A stretch of 64,000 bases of DNA, from assembly GCA_022799115.1 (NCBI GenBank), contig JAAWNT010000002.1, positions 88,411-152,410 of the forward strand. Direction: 5' to 3'. The stretch comes from Clostridiales bacterium (GTDB lineage Bacteria; Bacillota; Clostridia; Oscillospirales; Acutalibacteraceae). Positions 33,599 to 42,847 of this stretch are shown piece after piece; position 1 is the first letter of the stretch, and the number at the start of each line of letters is the position of its first letter. Below the pieces are notes generated by a model. That model had not been told where the DNA came from. It saw only the letters and a program-made list of their open reading frames with translations, and did not search any database. The position numbers and the translations under genes were made by a program.

Positions 33599-34861
33599 AT
33601 GCAGTCATTTTATGATTTATACAATCAGTTGGTACAGGCTTCGATGAGAGGGGAACTCAAGGAGCAACTGGAACAGGGGAGCGTAAAACTGGACGAGCAT
33701 CAGCTGGATTGCCTGCTGAATCCCCGAAAATATGCGCCGGTGTGGCGGCTGGCCGATTGTGATTGCGCAGAAGGGGATCAAAAAGCCTGCGAGGGGCGAT
33801 GTCTGTTCGACGCCTTTCACCGGGACGAACAGGGAAATATGATGGTGGATCCCGACCGCTGCGTGGGATGCTCCATGTGTATTGACCAATGTAAGGCCAA
33901 GAAGCTCACAGAGAGTAAAGAGGTGCTCCCCTTGGTGGAGGTGCTGCGGGATGGAAAAAAACCGGTGTATGCCATGATCGCACCGGCCTTTATCGGACAG
34001 TTTAGCGAGGAGGTTACTCCTGGCATGCTTCGCACCGCCTTTAAAAAGCTGGGATTTACCGGGATGGTGGAGGTGGCTCTGTTTGCCGATATCCTCACCC
34101 TCAAAGAGGCGCTGGAATTTGACCGCACGGTAAAAACCGAGGAGGATTACCTGCTGACCAGCTGCTGCTGTCCCGTTTGGATCGCCATGATCCGCAGAGT
34201 TTACGACCAGCTGCTTACCCATGTGCCGGGCTCCGTCTCTCCCATGGTGGCTTGCGGACGTTCGGTGAAACGCCTGCACCCGGAGGCGGTGACCGTGTTT
34301 ATCGGCCCCTGCGTGGCAAAAAAGGCGGAGGCCAAGGAAAAGGATATTGCCGACGCTGTGGACTATGTGCTCACCTTTCAGGAGGTGCGGGATATTTTTG
34401 ATTTTGCAAATATCAATCCCCTTGACATGGAACCGGACGAAAGGGACCATTCCTCCCGGGCGGGACGCGTTTACGCGCGCGCCGGCGGGGTCAGCGAGGC
34501 GGTGAAAACCACCCTGAAGAAGCTGCGCCCCGACCGAGAGATTCCCTTCACCACCGCCCATGCCAACGGGGTGCCCGAATGCAGGGCCATGCTGAATCGT
34601 CTTCTGGAGGGAAAGGCCGACGGCAACTTCCTGGAGGGCATGGGTTGTGTGGGCGGCTGCGTGGGCGGGCCCAAGGCCATTCTCAGCCGGGATGAGGGAC
34701 GTGTAAACGTCAATTACTACGGCTCTGCCGCCACCTATTACACGCCGGCGGAAAATCCCTATGTGATTGAGCTGCTGCGTCGTCTAGGACTGCCTACGGT
34801 GGAAAGCCTATTGGAGCAAAGCGATATTTTTACCAGAGATTTGGAGGCCAAGGCAAAATAA
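33599..34861 (+). CDS. [FeFe]-hydrogenase-like protein, group C/D type, no sensor domain
   Basis: 420 residues. An N-terminal Cys-rich region (CDCAEGDQKACEGRC) and a [4Fe-4S] ferredoxin motif CVGCSMCIDQC (about 92-102) precede the H-cluster domain. The three H-cluster motifs are present but variant: TSCCCPVW (group A has TSCCPxW), GPCVAKK (L2) and GMGCVGGCVGG (L3), so the four cluster cysteines appear kept. The length and missing PAS or histidine-kinase parts fit the group D or putative sensory hydrogenases rather than the bulk hydrogen-producing HydA. HydEFG maturases and partners are not in the window. ATG at 33599 with GGGAGG. The enzyme's actual role is unproven. Confidence 0.85.
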   Translation: MQSFYDLYNQLVQASMRGELKEQLEQGSVKLDEHQLDCLLNPRKYAPVWRLADCDCAEGDQKACEGRCLFDAFHRDEQGNMMVDPDRCVGCSMCIDQCKAKKLTESKEVLPLVEVLRDGKKPVYAMIAPAFIGQFSEEVTPGMLRTAFKKLGFTGMVEVALFADILTLKEALEFDRTVKTEEDYLLTSCCCPVWIAMIRRVYDQLLTHVPGSVSPMVACGRSVKRLHPEAVTVFIGPCVAKKAEAKEKDIADAVDYVLTFQEVRDIFDFANINPLDMEPDERDHSSRAGRVYARAGGVSEAVKTTLKKLRPDREIPFTTAHANGVPECRAMLNRLLEGKADGNFLEGMGCVGGCVGGPKAILSRDEGRVNVNYYGSAATYYTPAENPYVIELLRRLGLPTVESLLEQSDIFTRDLEAKAK

Positions 34862-35006
34862 GAAAGGGACAGCGGAAAAACCGCTTGCCAAAGGGGAAAC
34901 CGCGCGGGCCGTCGGACTCTGCGGGGTAAAGGAACCCAAGGCTGTTTTCAGTTCCGGCCCTGCCCAATCTTTTCCCAACCGCGAGAAACAAGGAGGCGGA
35001 CTACAA

Positions 35007-36800
35007 ATGGATTTATTTGCACAAATGAAGATGGCGGATTTCTTTTTAAAGCTGTATCGGGGGGAGCTGAATCGCCTGTGCGGATATGAATTTACTCCCC
35101 AGAAGGTTCGGACCATTCCCGATGAAAGCCGGGAAGGCCAGCTGCCCCGGGCGACCCCGGAGCAGCAGGGGATTTCCTCCGCCCATATTCAGCTGTTTCT
35201 CAAGGAGCTATCCCGCAGAAAAGACGTCAACCCCCACAGCGTGTTGGTGATGCGCCATGGAAAGGTAATCACCCAGGCCCATTTCCGCCCGTACCGGGCG
35301 GATTACCCTCATATGCTTTACTCTTTGAGCAAGACGTTTACCGCCACGGCGGTGGGAATGGCCATCGGAGAGGGAAAGCTCTCGCTCTCCGATCGTTTGG
35401 TGGATCTGTTTCCCGACAAGGTGCTTCCTCTGCATCATCCCAGGCTCAACGCGGTGACGGTGCGCGACCTGCTCACCATGCAGGCGGGATTAAAATTCAA
35501 CGAGCTGGGTTCAGTGATGGGACGGGACTGGGAAAAAGGATTTTTACAGTCGGAATTTTTGCATGAACCAGGGGCCAAGTTTTCATACAACAGCATCAAC
35601 AGCTATATGCTTTCGGCGGCGGTCAAACGGCGGACCGGACAGGGATTGGTGGAATATCTAACCCCCCGCTTGTTTGAACCGCTGGGAATTCGCAACGTTT
35701 ATTGGGAGAAATGCCCCATGGGTCTTGAAAAGGGCGGCTGGGGATTGAGCCTGCGCATTGAGGATGCGGCCAAACTGGGGCTGCTTTACCTGCAAAGAGG
35801 AACCTGGATGGTGGACGGCGTTCCCCGTCAGCTGTTGCCTCAGCAGTGGGTGGCGGAGGCGACCCGTAACCAACTGACCGACCTGGAGGGAGCCGAGAAC
35901 GGCTACGGATATCACGTCTGGATTGGAGAGGATGGAAACTCCTATCACTTTAACGGAATGTTTGGACAATATGTGGTGGTGTTTCCCCGGTACGACGTTG
36001 TGGTGGCCCTGTTCGCGGGCAGTCAAAACCTGATGCCTCAGGGCGGCGGGCTGGAGCTGATTCATCGCTTTTTTGGAAGCGAGGACTTTTACAGCGACGT
36101 CCCGCTGCCAAAGAATGTGAGAGCCCTCAGAGGCCTGGTGCGCACCATGAAGGGGCTTACCTTTCAAAAGAGGGAGACTATGCCCCGTGTTTCCTATACG
36201 CCGAAGGGGATGTGCAGGCTGCTGAGCCGCCGCTTATTCCCGGAACAGAACCCTCACGAAAGGCTCACCGAGGCGCAGCGCCGGTATGACGGCGCGGAAT
36301 ATGTGCTGCAAAAGAGCTTTGGCTCTTTGCTGCCGCTGGTGTTGCAGGGCGTGCATGGAAACTTCACCGGAGGGATGGAGAAAATACGCATTCAAAACGC
36401 CTCGGGCTGCTGCACGCTCACCGTCTGGGAGGGAGGACAGGAAAACGTGGTGCGCATGGGCACGGACGGCGCCCCCCGATACAGCGAAATTGACTGCAAC
36501 GGAGAGACGTATATGGTGGGCTCCATGGCCCGCTGGACCACGGACGAGGACGATCGGGATGTGCTCAAGGCGTATCTTTCCTTTATTGAAACCCCGGATA
36601 CCCGAATTCTCAAGCTGATATTTGAGGAGGACCGGGTACTGATCCGGTTTGAAGAGCTGCCCAGCGTGCGCGACGCCTTTGAAAAGATTGGCGCCCCGCC
36701 GGTTCCCCAGACCGGAGGCGGGGAGCGTGTCAGGCGCAAGTTAAAACAGCTTCTCCAGCCCAAGACCACGGGCGAGAGAGTGGACTTTATCACACATTGA
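35007..36800 (+). CDS. Beta-lactamase-fold serine hydrolase (class C-like, PF00144 type)
   Basis: 597 residues with no signal peptide. The serine-nucleophile motif SLSK (in HMLYSLSKTFTATAVGMAI) and the Tyr-x-Asn motif YNSINSYMLS mark a penicillin-binding/beta-lactamase-like hydrolase domain (about 50-400); a His/Lys-Thr-Gly equivalent is less clear (YHFNGMFGQ). The last 200 residues form an additional domain seen in esterase-type members. Most proteins of this class hydrolyse esters or peptides rather than beta-lactams. ATG at 35007 with GGAGG; the gene follows the hydrogenase-like gene after 145 nt, and a terminator follows at 36820. Confidence 0.88.
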   Translation: MDLFAQMKMADFFLKLYRGELNRLCGYEFTPQKVRTIPDESREGQLPRATPEQQGISSAHIQLFLKELSRRKDVNPHSVLVMRHGKVITQAHFRPYRADYPHMLYSLSKTFTATAVGMAIGEGKLSLSDRLVDLFPDKVLPLHHPRLNAVTVRDLLTMQAGLKFNELGSVMGRDWEKGFLQSEFLHEPGAKFSYNSINSYMLSAAVKRRTGQGLVEYLTPRLFEPLGIRNVYWEKCPMGLEKGGWGLSLRIEDAAKLGLLYLQRGTWMVDGVPRQLLPQQWVAEATRNQLTDLEGAENGYGYHVWIGEDGNSYHFNGMFGQYVVVFPRYDVVVALFAGSQNLMPQGGGLELIHRFFGSEDFYSDVPLPKNVRALRGLVRTMKGLTFQKRETMPRVSYTPKGMCRLLSRRLFPEQNPHERLTEAQRRYDGAEYVLQKSFGSLLPLVLQGVHGNFTGGMEKIRIQNASGCCTLTVWEGGQENVVRMGTDGAPRYSEIDCNGETYMVGSMARWTTDEDDRDVLKAYLSFIETPDTRILKLIFEEDRVLIRFEELPSVRDAFEKIGAPPVPQTGGGERVRRKLKQLLQPKTTGERVDFITH

Positions 36801-36819
36801 ATCGAACGTTTTAGAGAAA

Positions 36820-36856
36820 GGGCCTGGAAGCCGTTTGGTTTCCAGGTTCTTTTTTT
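36820..36856 (+). terminator. Terminator of the serine hydrolase gene
   Basis: CCTGGAA (36823-36829) pairs with TTCCAGG (36840-36846), followed by TTCTTTTTTT. Confidence 0.8.
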
Positions 36857-36970
36857 CGGCAGAGGAGGAAACGGCGTCCTTTTTGAGTGTGAGGCGGGCG
36901 GCGGGAGAGCGCAGAACCGCTTAATTTCAGGGGAGGCTTTAAGGGCGATGGGCTTATTGCCGCGGTATTC

Positions 36971-37016
36971 TTACAAAACAAAGGGAACGGCTTACAAAAA
37001 TGTAATATGGATGTAA
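36971..37016 (+). promoter_or_regulatory. BceR-type response-regulator box upstream of the first bceAB
   Basis: TTACA half-sites at 36971 and 36992, and TGTAA at 37001 and 37012. The central pair forms the inverted repeat TTACAAAAATGTAA (36992-37005), with 21- and 11-bp phasing. The arrangement resembles binding sites of OmpR-family regulators that control bceAB transporters. The start codon of bceA is 70 nt downstream. Confidence 0.65.
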
Positions 37017-37086
37017 GGAAAAGTTATGGAACTGTTGTTGTCCGGGGTGGTAAACTATAGGCAACAAATCAAATGGAGGGAACAAT

Positions 37087-37854
37087 ATGAACACGATTTT
37101 AACCGTGCAGAACGTTGAAAAATATTACGGAAACAAAGGCAACATTACAAAGGCTGTGGACGACATCAGCTTTGAGGTGGAGCAGGGGGAATATATAGGG
37201 ATTATGGGCGCTTCCGGCAGCGGCAAAACCACTTTGCTCAACTGCATCTCCACCATCGACACAGTGACCGCGGGCCATATTTATATTGGTGAAAAGGATA
37301 TCACCGCTTTGAGCGCCAAAAAGCTCTCCAAGTTCCGCCGGGAGGAATTGGGGTTTATCTTCCAGGACTTTAATCTTTTGGATACCCTCACCGCATTTGA
37401 AAACATCGCCCTGGCTCTCACCATTGTCAAGACTCCGCCCTCTCAGATCGAAGGAATGGTTCGGGACGTTGCCAATAAGCTGGAGATCGCAGAGGTGCTC
37501 AATAAATATCCCTATCAAATGTCCGGCGGACAAAAGCAGAGGGTAGCTTCCGCCAGGGCCATCGTCACCCGGCCCTCCTTGGTGTTGGCGGACGAACCCA
37601 CCGGCGCGTTGGATTCCAAAAGTTCCCGCATGCTGCTGGAAAGCTTTGAAACCCTCAACAATATGATGGGCGCCACCATTCTGATGGTCACCCACGACGC
37701 GTTTGCCGCCAGCTACTGCAAGCGCATTCTCTTCATCAAGGATGGTAAGATTTTCAACGAGCTGGTAAAAGGAACCCAAAGCCGGAAACAGTTTTTCAAC
37801 AAGATTATTGAGGTGGTAACCTTGCTGGGAGGGGACAACAACAATGTTTTATAA
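37087..37854 (+). CDS. BceA-type ABC transporter ATPase (module 1)
   Basis: 255 residues. Walker A GASGSGKTT, signature YQMSGGQKQRVASARA, Walker B PSLVLADEPTGALDS, and a long C-terminal tail typical of peptide-antibiotic ATPases of the BceA/YxdL group. ATG at 37087 with GGAGG. It overlaps the permease gene by 11 nt (37844-37854), as in most bceAB pairs. Function: with BceB it removes peptide antibiotics such as bacitracin-like or defensin-like agents from lipid II cycle targets and passes information to a BceRS two-component system. That two-component system is not in the window. Confidence 0.93.
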   Translation: MNTILTVQNVEKYYGNKGNITKAVDDISFEVEQGEYIGIMGASGSGKTTLLNCISTIDTVTAGHIYIGEKDITALSAKKLSKFRREELGFIFQDFNLLDTLTAFENIALALTIVKTPPSQIEGMVRDVANKLEIAEVLNKYPYQMSGGQKQRVASARAIVTRPSLVLADEPTGALDSKSSRMLLESFETLNNMMGATILMVTHDAFAASYCKRILFIKDGKIFNELVKGTQSRKQFFNKIIEVVTLLGGDNNNVL

Positions 37855-39838
37855 GTTAGCGTTTAAAAACGTCACCAAAAGCATCAAGGATTACGCGGTT
37901 TACTTTCTCACCCTGACGTTTGGCGTTTGCGTGTTCTACGTGTTCAATTCGGTGGACTCCCAGCAGGCGGTGCTGGAAATGAGCGCCGCGCAAAATGCCA
38001 TGCTGGAAGCCATGATGCAGATTATGGGAATCATTTCGGTATTTATCTCCTTTATTCTGGCGTTTTTGATCCTGTATGCCAACAAGTTTATGATGCGCCG
38101 AAGAAAAAAGGAACTTGGCACGTATATGCTTTTAGGTATGCCTAAGGGCAAGATCTCCATAATCCTGATGGCGGAAACCGCTGTCATCGGGATCATCTCC
38201 CTGGCCGTCGGGCTGCTGGTGGGCGTATTCCTTTCTCAGGGGCTTGCAGTGGTCACCGCCAAACTGTTTGAAGTCCAAATTCGAAACTTTCAGTTTGTCT
38301 TTTCTCCCCAGGCGTTTGGCAAAACCATTTTGTATTTTTTCATCATCTTTGTGGTAGTAATGCTGTTTAATTCCCTGATTGTCTCCCGCTGCAAGCTGAT
38401 CTCCCTGATAAACGCCGACCGGCAAAACGAGCGGCTCAGGGTGAAAAAACTGTGGGTTTCGGTGGTGATCTTCCTGATTTCGGCCGCCTGCCTGGGAGCC
38501 GCTTATTATCTGATTACCAAAAACGGCATGATGTACATCGACTCGGAATTTTTCATGAGTCTGATCCTGGGGACCATCGGAACGTTTTTGTTCTTTATGT
38601 CCCTGTCAGGGTTTTTGCTGCGGGTGCTCAAGACCAGCAAGCGCATCTATTTGCGCAACCTCAACATGTTTGTGCTGCGCCAAATCAACAGCAAAATCAA
38701 CACCACCTACTTCTCCATGACCTTTATCTGTATCATGCTTCTGTTGGCCATCGGGATTTTGTCGGTGGGCGGTGGATTTCAAACCTATTTTAGCAACGAC
38801 ATAGACGGATACACCCCCTATGACATCAGTATGCAGTGTTACGAGGACAACTACGACATGGAAAACGCCCTCGAAGCCCAGATGAACACCGATCTCGGCG
38901 AGCTTTTTGAAAGCAGGCATCAGTTCCTGATTTATAACACCGGATTGAGCACCGGAGACGTGGCGGACCTTTATCCGGGCTTATTGGAAATCAACGAGTA
39001 CAGCCGGCCCCTTTATGCCGTCGGGGTTAGCGACTTCAACAGACTGCTTGCCATGATGGGAAAAGAGCCCATTATGGTGCTGGAAAACCAATACGCCATC
39101 TCCTCGGTAAACGACGGCAACTATCAAAGCGTATTGGATGGGCTACTAAACGAGGGATTGGGCCTTAAGATTGCGGGCCGGGAGTATGCGCCGTCCCAAA
39201 CCGCCATGATTCCTCTGCCGGTTTCCAATTCCGCCATGTCCATCTTTACTTTGATTTTGCCGGACGACCAGGTGAAGAAACTTGAGGTGGCTGAGCGTAC
39301 CTACAACGCCCAATATAAGGGCGACAAGCTACAGGTGGAAAAACTCGTTATGAGCGCCTTGGAGGATGAAGGGGGCAATATCATTGTCGACGAGGGGCCG
39401 GCGGTAATGGTCACCACACGGATCTCCACCGTGGAGATGGCGACGGGCCTGAAGGCTACTATCCTGTTTGTGGCCATCTACATGGGCATCATTTTTCTGA
39501 TAGCCAGCGCGGCGGTTTTAGCGCTGCAGCAGCTTTCCGAAGCCTCTGACAACGCCATCCGCTACAAGCTGTTGGGTAAGCTGGGAGTGGAACGCAGAAT
39601 GCTCAACCACGCGATTTACGCCCAAGTTGCCATCTACTTTTTCATTCCATTGGCTTTGGCGATTGTGCATTCCATCGTGGGGCTTAACGCCATTACCCAC
39701 ACTCTAGCGATGCAGGGGGCGGCGGCGGATTCCTCTTCCATGATGCTGTCGGCAGTCGCCCTGGCGGTCATCTACGGCGGCTACTTTTTGGCCACCTGTC
39801 TGGGCTGCAAGAGCATTGCCAAAGGGAAAAACGTGTGA
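37844..39838 (+). CDS. BceB-type ABC permease (module 1)
   Basis: 664 residues. Ten membrane helices in the FtsX/MacB pattern of BceB permeases, with the large extracellular domain (about 290-545) between helices 7 and 8 that binds antimicrobial peptides. KNVTKSIKDYAVYFLTLTFG at the N-terminus is the usual start of this family. Overlaps BceA by 11 nt, so translation is coupled. Two very short membrane peptides follow at 39873 and 40059 in the same orientation; they may belong to the unit. Specificity for a given antibiotic cannot be read. Confidence 0.93.
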   Translation: MFYKLAFKNVTKSIKDYAVYFLTLTFGVCVFYVFNSVDSQQAVLEMSAAQNAMLEAMMQIMGIISVFISFILAFLILYANKFMMRRRKKELGTYMLLGMPKGKISIILMAETAVIGIISLAVGLLVGVFLSQGLAVVTAKLFEVQIRNFQFVFSPQAFGKTILYFFIIFVVVMLFNSLIVSRCKLISLINADRQNERLRVKKLWVSVVIFLISAACLGAAYYLITKNGMMYIDSEFFMSLILGTIGTFLFFMSLSGFLLRVLKTSKRIYLRNLNMFVLRQINSKINTTYFSMTFICIMLLLAIGILSVGGGFQTYFSNDIDGYTPYDISMQCYEDNYDMENALEAQMNTDLGELFESRHQFLIYNTGLSTGDVADLYPGLLEINEYSRPLYAVGVSDFNRLLAMMGKEPIMVLENQYAISSVNDGNYQSVLDGLLNEGLGLKIAGREYAPSQTAMIPLPVSNSAMSIFTLILPDDQVKKLEVAERTYNAQYKGDKLQVEKLVMSALEDEGGNIIVDEGPAVMVTTRISTVEMATGLKATILFVAIYMGIIFLIASAAVLALQQLSEASDNAIRYKLLGKLGVERRMLNHAIYAQVAIYFFIPLALAIVHSIVGLNAITHTLAMQGAAADSSSMMLSAVALAVIYGGYFLATCLGCKSIAKGKNV

Positions 39839-39872
39839 CAAAAAATGCGGACAGAAGAAAGGATCTGAGGTT

Positions 39873-39986
39873 ATGACCACCAGCCGTACAGTAAAACGTC
39901 TTGTAATCGGATTTGGGGCGCTTGTGCTGGCCATGCTCGCGATTTGCATGGTGGCGTCCAAACTCCGGGCTGGGCGCAAAAAGTGA
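39873..39986 (+). CDS. Tiny single-pass membrane peptide, 37 residues (bceAB-linked)
   Basis: ATG at 39873, 34 nt after the bceB stop, with AAAGGA and GAGG upstream. The peptide has a basic N-terminus, one hydrophobic helix (VIGFGALVLAMLAICMVA) and a basic tail ending GRKK. It is too short for standard gene calls. Its position, ribosome site and twin at 40059 support translation. It resembles no family I know; small membrane peptides that modulate ABC permeases or sensor kinases are the obvious analogues. Confidence 0.6.
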   Translation: MTTSRTVKRLVIGFGALVLAMLAICMVASKLRAGRKK

Positions 39987-40058
39987 AACGGCGCCCAATC
40001 AGATCTTCCAAAGAGGGCGCGTGAGAGAAAAACCATGCGACGAAAGGATGTGCTGCAA

Positions 40059-40211
40059 ATGAGAAGAAAAAACCGTTCGGGAAACCCGTGTGGGTTGATA
40101 TTCGGAGCCGTCTTTGTGGCCATACTGCTCATCATTGGACTGGTTACCAGCCAAACGGCGGGACGAAACGCGCAGCCCGACCATTCACAGGTTTATGCCG
40201 AATTAAAATAG
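40059..40211 (+). CDS. Tiny single-pass membrane peptide, 50 residues (bceAB-linked)
   Basis: ATG at 40059 with AAAGGATG 8 nt upstream; an in-frame ATG at 40035 would add 8 residues but has a weaker site. Basic N-terminus (MRRKNRSGN), one hydrophobic helix about residues 11-30 (CGLIFGAVFVAILLIIGL) and a polar acidic C-terminal tail (QPDHSQVYAELK). Same size class and topology as the peptide at 39873, and a terminator follows at 40228, so both seem to close the bceAB transcript. Function unknown. Confidence 0.6.
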   Translation: MRRKNRSGNPCGLIFGAVFVAILLIIGLVTSQTAGRNAQPDHSQVYAELK

Positions 40212-40227
40212 AAAACTCCTCAAAGGG

Positions 40228-40263
40228 AAGGCGGCTTCATCGTTATGGATGAGCCGCCTTTTC
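40228..40263 (+). terminator. Terminator closing the bceAB-peptide unit
   Basis: AAGGCGGCT (40228-40236), TCATC and the matching GATGAGCCGCCTT, followed by TTCCTG. The stem is about 13 bp with a small loop. Confidence 0.8.
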
Positions 40264-40501
40264 CTGTTAAAAGACGGGCCTGGACCGTATGCGTTTCCGC
40301 GCGTTGGATGAGCGAAAATCCGTTGTACTGGGATCAATTGGATCAAAAACGCGCGCCGTCAACGCCGCCGCTACTTTTTGTCGAAGCGGAGACGGGGTTT
40401 TACTTGCGTTTACATTCATATTATGATAAAGTTATGAGTATAAAATAGGATTGGTTTGTACGAAGGACCAGATCCAACATGAGGAAAGGGTGGAACTACC
40501 A

Positions 40502-41281
40502 ATGAGAATGAAAAAAGCAATCGCGCTGACCTTGGCTTGTCTGATGACCCTGGCGCTGCTGGCCGGCTGTCAAAAGAACACCGCCTCCATCACGGGGGCC
40601 GCTGATCTTCCTGGTACGCGCATCGGCGTGCAGGCGGGCACCACGGGCGAGGAGTATGTCAAAACAGAGATCAAGGATACCGAGCCCAAATCCTACAAGT
40701 CCGGTATGGAAGCCGCCATGGATTTGATGAACAGCAATCTGGACGCGGTGGTTCTGGACGAGCTTCCCGCCAAGGAAATTGTCCGGCAGAACCCCAGCCT
40801 GAAGATTTTGGACAAACCCCTCACCGTTGAGTATTATGCCGTTGCCGTGAAAAAGGGCAACACGGAGCTGCTCGAAAGCATTAACAAGACCTTGCAGCGC
40901 ATCCAGAAAGACGGCACCTATGACAGCTTCAAATCCGCGTTTATGCCGGAGGACGGCAAGATTCAGGTTCCCTCCATGGATTTGGGGGACAGCAGCAAGG
41001 AGCTTGTGCTGGGAACCAATGCAGAGTTCAAACCGTTTGAATATCTGGAGGGCGATCAGATCGTGGGCTTTGACATCAGCTTGGCCAACGAGATTGCCAA
41101 AGATTACGGCCATAAGCTTAAAGTGGAAAATATGAATTTTGACAGTATCATTACCGCATTGAGCGCAGGCAAGGTGGATTTTGCCATCGCCGGCCTGTCG
41201 GTCACGGAGGAACGCCAGAAGAACGTGGATTTCTCTGAAAATTATTACGGGGCTTCTCAGGTAATCATTGTAAAGAAATAA
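40502..41281 (+). CDS. Polar amino acid ABC transporter substrate-binding lipoprotein
   Basis: 259 residues, start ATG at 40502 (an in-frame start at 40451 lies outside the signal region). Signal peptide with lipobox LLAGC (Cys about residue 21). The rest is a type II periplasmic-binding fold of the GlnH/ArtJ/FliY family (TRIGVQAGTTGEEYVKTEI, DAVVLDELPAKEIV, LVLGTNAEFKPFEYLEGDQIVGFDI and VDFAIAGLSVTEERQKNVDFSENYY). Together with the permease and ATPase genes at 41398 and 42062 it forms a complete importer for polar amino acids such as glutamine, arginine or cystine. The ligand cannot be told. Confidence 0.93.
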   Translation: MRMKKAIALTLACLMTLALLAGCQKNTASITGAADLPGTRIGVQAGTTGEEYVKTEIKDTEPKSYKSGMEAAMDLMNSNLDAVVLDELPAKEIVRQNPSLKILDKPLTVEYYAVAVKKGNTELLESINKTLQRIQKDGTYDSFKSAFMPEDGKIQVPSMDLGDSSKELVLGTNAEFKPFEYLEGDQIVGFDISLANEIAKDYGHKLKVENMNFDSIITALSAGKVDFAIAGLSVTEERQKNVDFSENYYGASQVIIVKK

Positions 41282-41397
41282 TCAAATGTGAATACGCGTC
41301 CGCGCCTTACGTTCCGGCGTGGAATAGAGAATAGGGTGCGCACATCCGGCAGGGCCGGCGTGTTTCGCCCTGTTCTGCGTTTAAGGAGTGTGAAACG

Positions 41398-42075
41398 TTG
41401 CAGTCCATATTTGACCAGATTTATACTTGTCTTATTGCCAACAACCGATGGCAGCTGATTCTTTCCGGTTTGGGCACGACATTGCTGATTGCGTTGTGCG
41501 CCATTTTGATCGGTACGGTTATCGGCGCTGTGATGGCGTTGTGCCGCCTGTCGGGCAGCCGGATTCTGCGGGGCGTGAGCCTGACCTATATCACCATTGT
41601 GCGGGGCATCCCCATGGTTACTCAGTTGATGCTGTTTGCCTATGTGATCTTTGCTCCGGTGAGTATTGATAAGATTGTGGTGGCCATTATTGCCTTTGGC
41701 GTTAACTCGGGCGCTTATATGACCGAGATCATGCGCGGCGGCATCCAGGCGGTGGACGCCGGACAGATGGAGGCGGGGCGCTCCCTGGGCCTGACCAAAT
41801 GGCAGACCATGCGTAAGATCATTCTGCCTCAGGCGGTCAAGAACATTCTGCCCACGTATACCAACGAATTTATTGTGCTCATCAAAGAAACCTCTGTGGC
41901 GGGCTATATCGCCATTCAGGATCTTACCAAGGTGAGCGATATGATCCGCAACGCTGATTACAACGCTTGGGTTCCCTTAATAGCGGCGGCGCTGATTTAC
42001 CTGCTGCTCACCCTGGGACTCAGCCGATTGTTCGCGGCGCTGGAAAGGAGGATGGCCCGCAGTGATAGAAGTTAA
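41398..42075 (+). CDS. Polar amino acid ABC transporter permease (HisM/GlnP type)
   Basis: 225 residues, TTG start at 41398 behind TAAGGAG. Five to six membrane helices and the ABC coupling motif [28 protein letters not shown] in the EAA loop. It belongs to the HEQRO (His/Glu/Gln/Arg/opine) permease group. It forms the channel with the ATPase gene, which overlaps by 14 nt (42062-42075). Follows the binding protein gene after 116 nt without a terminator in between; one operon is likely. Confidence 0.93.
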   Translation: MQSIFDQIYTCLIANNRWQLILSGLGTTLLIALCAILIGTVIGAVMALCRLSGSRILRGVSLTYITIVRGIPMVTQLMLFAYVIFAPVSIDKIVVAIIAFGVNSGAYMTEIMRGGIQAVDAGQMEAGRSLGLTKWQTMRKIILPQAVKNILPTYTNEFIVLIKETSVAGYIAIQDLTKVSDMIRNADYNAWVPLIAAALIYLLLTLGLSRLFAALERRMARSDRS

Positions 42076-42784
42076 AAATTTGGTAAAGAGCTTTGGCGAT
42101 AACCTTGTATTAAACAACATCACCGAGACCATCCAGAAAGGGGAGAAGGTGGTCGTGGTGGGGCCCTCCGGATCCGGAAAAAGCACCTTTTTACGCTGTC
42201 TCAACCGTTTGGAGGAATCCAGCGGCGGAGAGATCTGGTTTGAAGGCGATCGAATCACCGATAAGAAATGCGACATTAACGCCCTTCGCCGCAAGATGGG
42301 GATGGTGTTCCAGCATTTCAATTTGTTTCCCCACCTTACCGTGCTGCAAAACATCACCATGGCTCCCATAACCCTCAAGCTGCAAAGTGCGCAGGAGGCG
42401 CAGAAGAACGCCATGCGGCTGCTTCAGCGCATTGGGCTGGCGGATAAGGCGAACAGCTATCCTTCCAGTCTCTCCGGCGGGCAGAAACAGCGCATTGCCA
42501 TTGTGCGGGCGCTGGCCATGAATCCGGACGTGATGCTGTTTGACGAACCCACCTCGGCGTTGGATCCCGAAATGGTGGGCGAGGTTTTGGAACTGATGAA
42601 AGAGCTGGCCGACGACGGTATGACCATGGTGGTAGTGACCCACGAGATGGGATTCGCCCGAGAAGTCGCTACCAGGGTTTTGTTTATGGACGGCGGTCAG
42701 ATCGTGGAGCAAAACGAACCCAAAGAATTTTTTGCCCATCCTCAACACCCCCGTCTCAAAGACTTTTTGGCAAAGGTGCTATAA
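42062..42784 (+). CDS. Polar amino acid ABC transporter ATPase (GlnQ/HisP type)
   Basis: 240 residues, GTG at 42062 with GGAGG 13 nt upstream. Walker [11 protein letters not shown]-loop [15 protein letters not shown], signature [15 protein letters not shown], Walker [22 protein letters not shown], and switch His in [13 protein letters not shown]: the full HisP/GlnQ signature. Closes the three-gene importer. A hairpin with T run follows at 42784. Confidence 0.94.
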   Translation: MIEVKNLVKSFGDNLVLNNITETIQKGEKVVVVGPSGSGKSTFLRCLNRLEESSGGEIWFEGDRITDKKCDINALRRKMGMVFQHFNLFPHLTVLQNITMAPITLKLQSAQEAQKNAMRLLQRIGLADKANSYPSSLSGGQKQRIAIVRALAMNPDVMLFDEPTSALDPEMVGEVLELMKELADDGMTMVVVTHEMGFAREVATRVLFMDGGQIVEQNEPKEFFAHPQHPRLKDFLAKVL

Positions 42785-42847
42785 AAGCGCGATAGAAGAG
42801 AGCGTATGACGTTGCAAGAGATTGCGCGCCATGCGCTTTTTTTATGG
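42784..42847 (+). terminator. Probable terminator of the amino acid importer operon
   Basis: AAAAGCGC (42784-42791) can pair with GCGCTTTT (42833-42840) in a stem with a long loop, or a smaller GCGC/GCGC hairpin can form next to TTTTTTT. Both end at the same T run. Confidence 0.55.

Noticed and set aside
40245..40448. Plus-strand frame of 67 codons after the bceAB terminator
   Set aside because: It starts inside the terminator hairpin, with no ribosome site and no recognisable features.
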